Source of the DNA: an uncultured Clostridia bacterium
GTDB taxonomy: Bacteria > Bacillota > Clostridia > Christensenellales > UBA1242
Length of the DNA: 6,135 nt
Direction of reading: 5' to 3'
Assembly (NCBI GenBank): GCA_944376785.1
Contig: CALWDV010000064.1
Coordinates: forward strand, 1 to 6,135
Part shown: positions 5,656 through 6,135 of the stretch, one piece after another
Numbering within the stretch: position 1 is the first letter of the stretch
Layout: each line of letters opens with the position of its first letter
The notes under the pieces: generated by a model
What the model was told of the DNA's origin: nothing
What the model saw: the letters and a program-made list of their open reading frames with translations, nothing else
Databases searched by the model: none
Translations under genes and position numbers: made by a program

Positions 5656-6135
5656 TTATTTTTTCTTAATGTGTTTTATTGATGCAATAATTATAACTGC
5701 ACTTAATCCAACAATTATTATAACAGTTATAATAATTGATGTTGTTGCAATTTTGTTATTGTTATCTTGCAAATCATCTAAATGGTCGTTAACTGTTGGA
5801 TTATTTTCATTTTCACTGCCACCAATTGTTATGTCGCCATTTCCAGTGTCAACAGTTGTATTATATAATGCTGTGTTAATAACATCGGCAAGTGGATCGG
5901 TACTTTTTAAAACTAAATCTTTTTCTATTAAATAAGTTCCCATTTCAAACAACAAAACTTTGTTAGATAATGCTTGATTATAATGTCCAGAAGCAAAATA
6001 AATGTCACTAAAAAGCCAAGGATATTTTTCTTCTGCCACACTCATTAAATACATTGCAAATTCTAAATTTTGTTCTTTGTTTGGATTTGCTTGTCCAACA
6101 ACAATTCTCACTTTGCTTCTCTCTTCACCATCAAC
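5656..6135 (-). CDS. spoIIP: Stage II sporulation protein P (SpoIIP), C-terminal part, gene cut by window edge
   Basis: SpoIIP is a cell wall hydrolase (amidase and endopeptidase) that works with SpoIID and SpoIIM in engulfment of the forespore. The frame is open to the right edge and 159 residues are visible; the GTG at 6109-6111 is unlikely to be the start. The family signature is RIVVGQANPNKEQNLEFA (10-27), EEKYPWLFSDIYFASGHYNQ (35-54) and LLFEMGTYLIEKDLVLKSTDPLADVI (61-86). Glu64 corresponds to the glutamate of the family's EVG motif. After this come a polar Asn/Asp/Gly-rich linker (about 94-130), one hydrophobic segment (about 133-152) and a basic end KHIKKK. That C-terminal anchor is odd, since Bacillus subtilis SpoIIP is anchored by an N-terminal segment. 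The catalytic histidines expected nearer the N-terminus, and any signal peptide, lie outside the window. A terminator follows the stop. Confidence 0.85.
   Translation of the reverse strand, partial: VDGEERSKVRIVVGQANPNKEQNLEFAMYLMSVAEEKYPWLFSDIYFASGHYNQALSNKVLLFEMGTYLIEKDLVLKSTDPLADVINTALYNTTVDTGNGDITIGGSENENNPTVNDHLDDLQDNNNKIATTSIIITVIIIVGLSAVIIIASIKHIKKK

Noticed and set aside
3675..5935. Plus-strand open frames opposite plsY, der and spoIIP (3675-3917, 4830-5120, 5669-5935)
   Set aside because: Same situation: they mirror the codons of recognised genes and resemble no protein.
1..6135. Recoding of UGA as tryptophan, suggested by the absence of TGA stops and the low GC content
   Set aside because: All Trp codons checked are TGG and there is no in-frame TGA in any recognised gene; the lineage sporulates and is not Mycoplasma-like.

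Overview
The window comes from a low-GC, endospore-forming member of the Firmicutes (Bacillota), most likely an uncultured clostridial lineage. Three things point there: very AT-rich DNA, strong AGGAGG-type ribosome binding sites, and two sporulation-specific proteins (SpoIVA and the C-terminal part of SpoIIP) beside the der-plsY pair typical of Clostridia. The genetic code is standard: every Trp codon checked is TGG, and the genes end in TAA or TAG. The species cannot be named from this stretch.

Layout from left to right. Positions 1-906 (+) carry most of a DUF2804 protein cut by the left edge. It converges on a minus-strand AlkD-type DNA glycosylase (936-1619), and one nearly perfect symmetric terminator (911-945) serves both. 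All remaining genes are on the minus strand. In transcription order they are: the 3' end of spoIIP (6135-5656) with its terminator; der (5518-4193) and plsY (4189-3395), a tightly coupled two-gene operon with a terminator; then spoIVA (3300-1822) as its own unit. spoIVA has a very good SigmaE-type promoter directly behind the plsY terminator, and a 131-base trailer that ends in another terminator.

How the genes fit together. Der (ribosome assembly) and PlsY (first acylation step of phospholipid synthesis) are growth genes and appear to be expressed apart from the sporulation gene. SpoIVA (ATP-driven basement layer of the spore coat) and SpoIIP (peptidoglycan remodelling during engulfment) both act in the mother cell. 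gpsA, which often lies between plsY and spoIVA in related genomes, is absent here, and the promoter-terminator junction occupies that place.

The points most worth a second look are: the compact terminator/SigmaE promoter junction, which also fixes the spoIVA start; a probable C-terminal membrane anchor on SpoIIP; a charged 64-residue tail on PlsY; a structured trailer behind spoIVA that could be a small RNA; and a 9-bp inverted repeat around the spoIVA start. I saw no mobile element, CRISPR array, tRNA or rRNA, and no clearly new multi-gene system.
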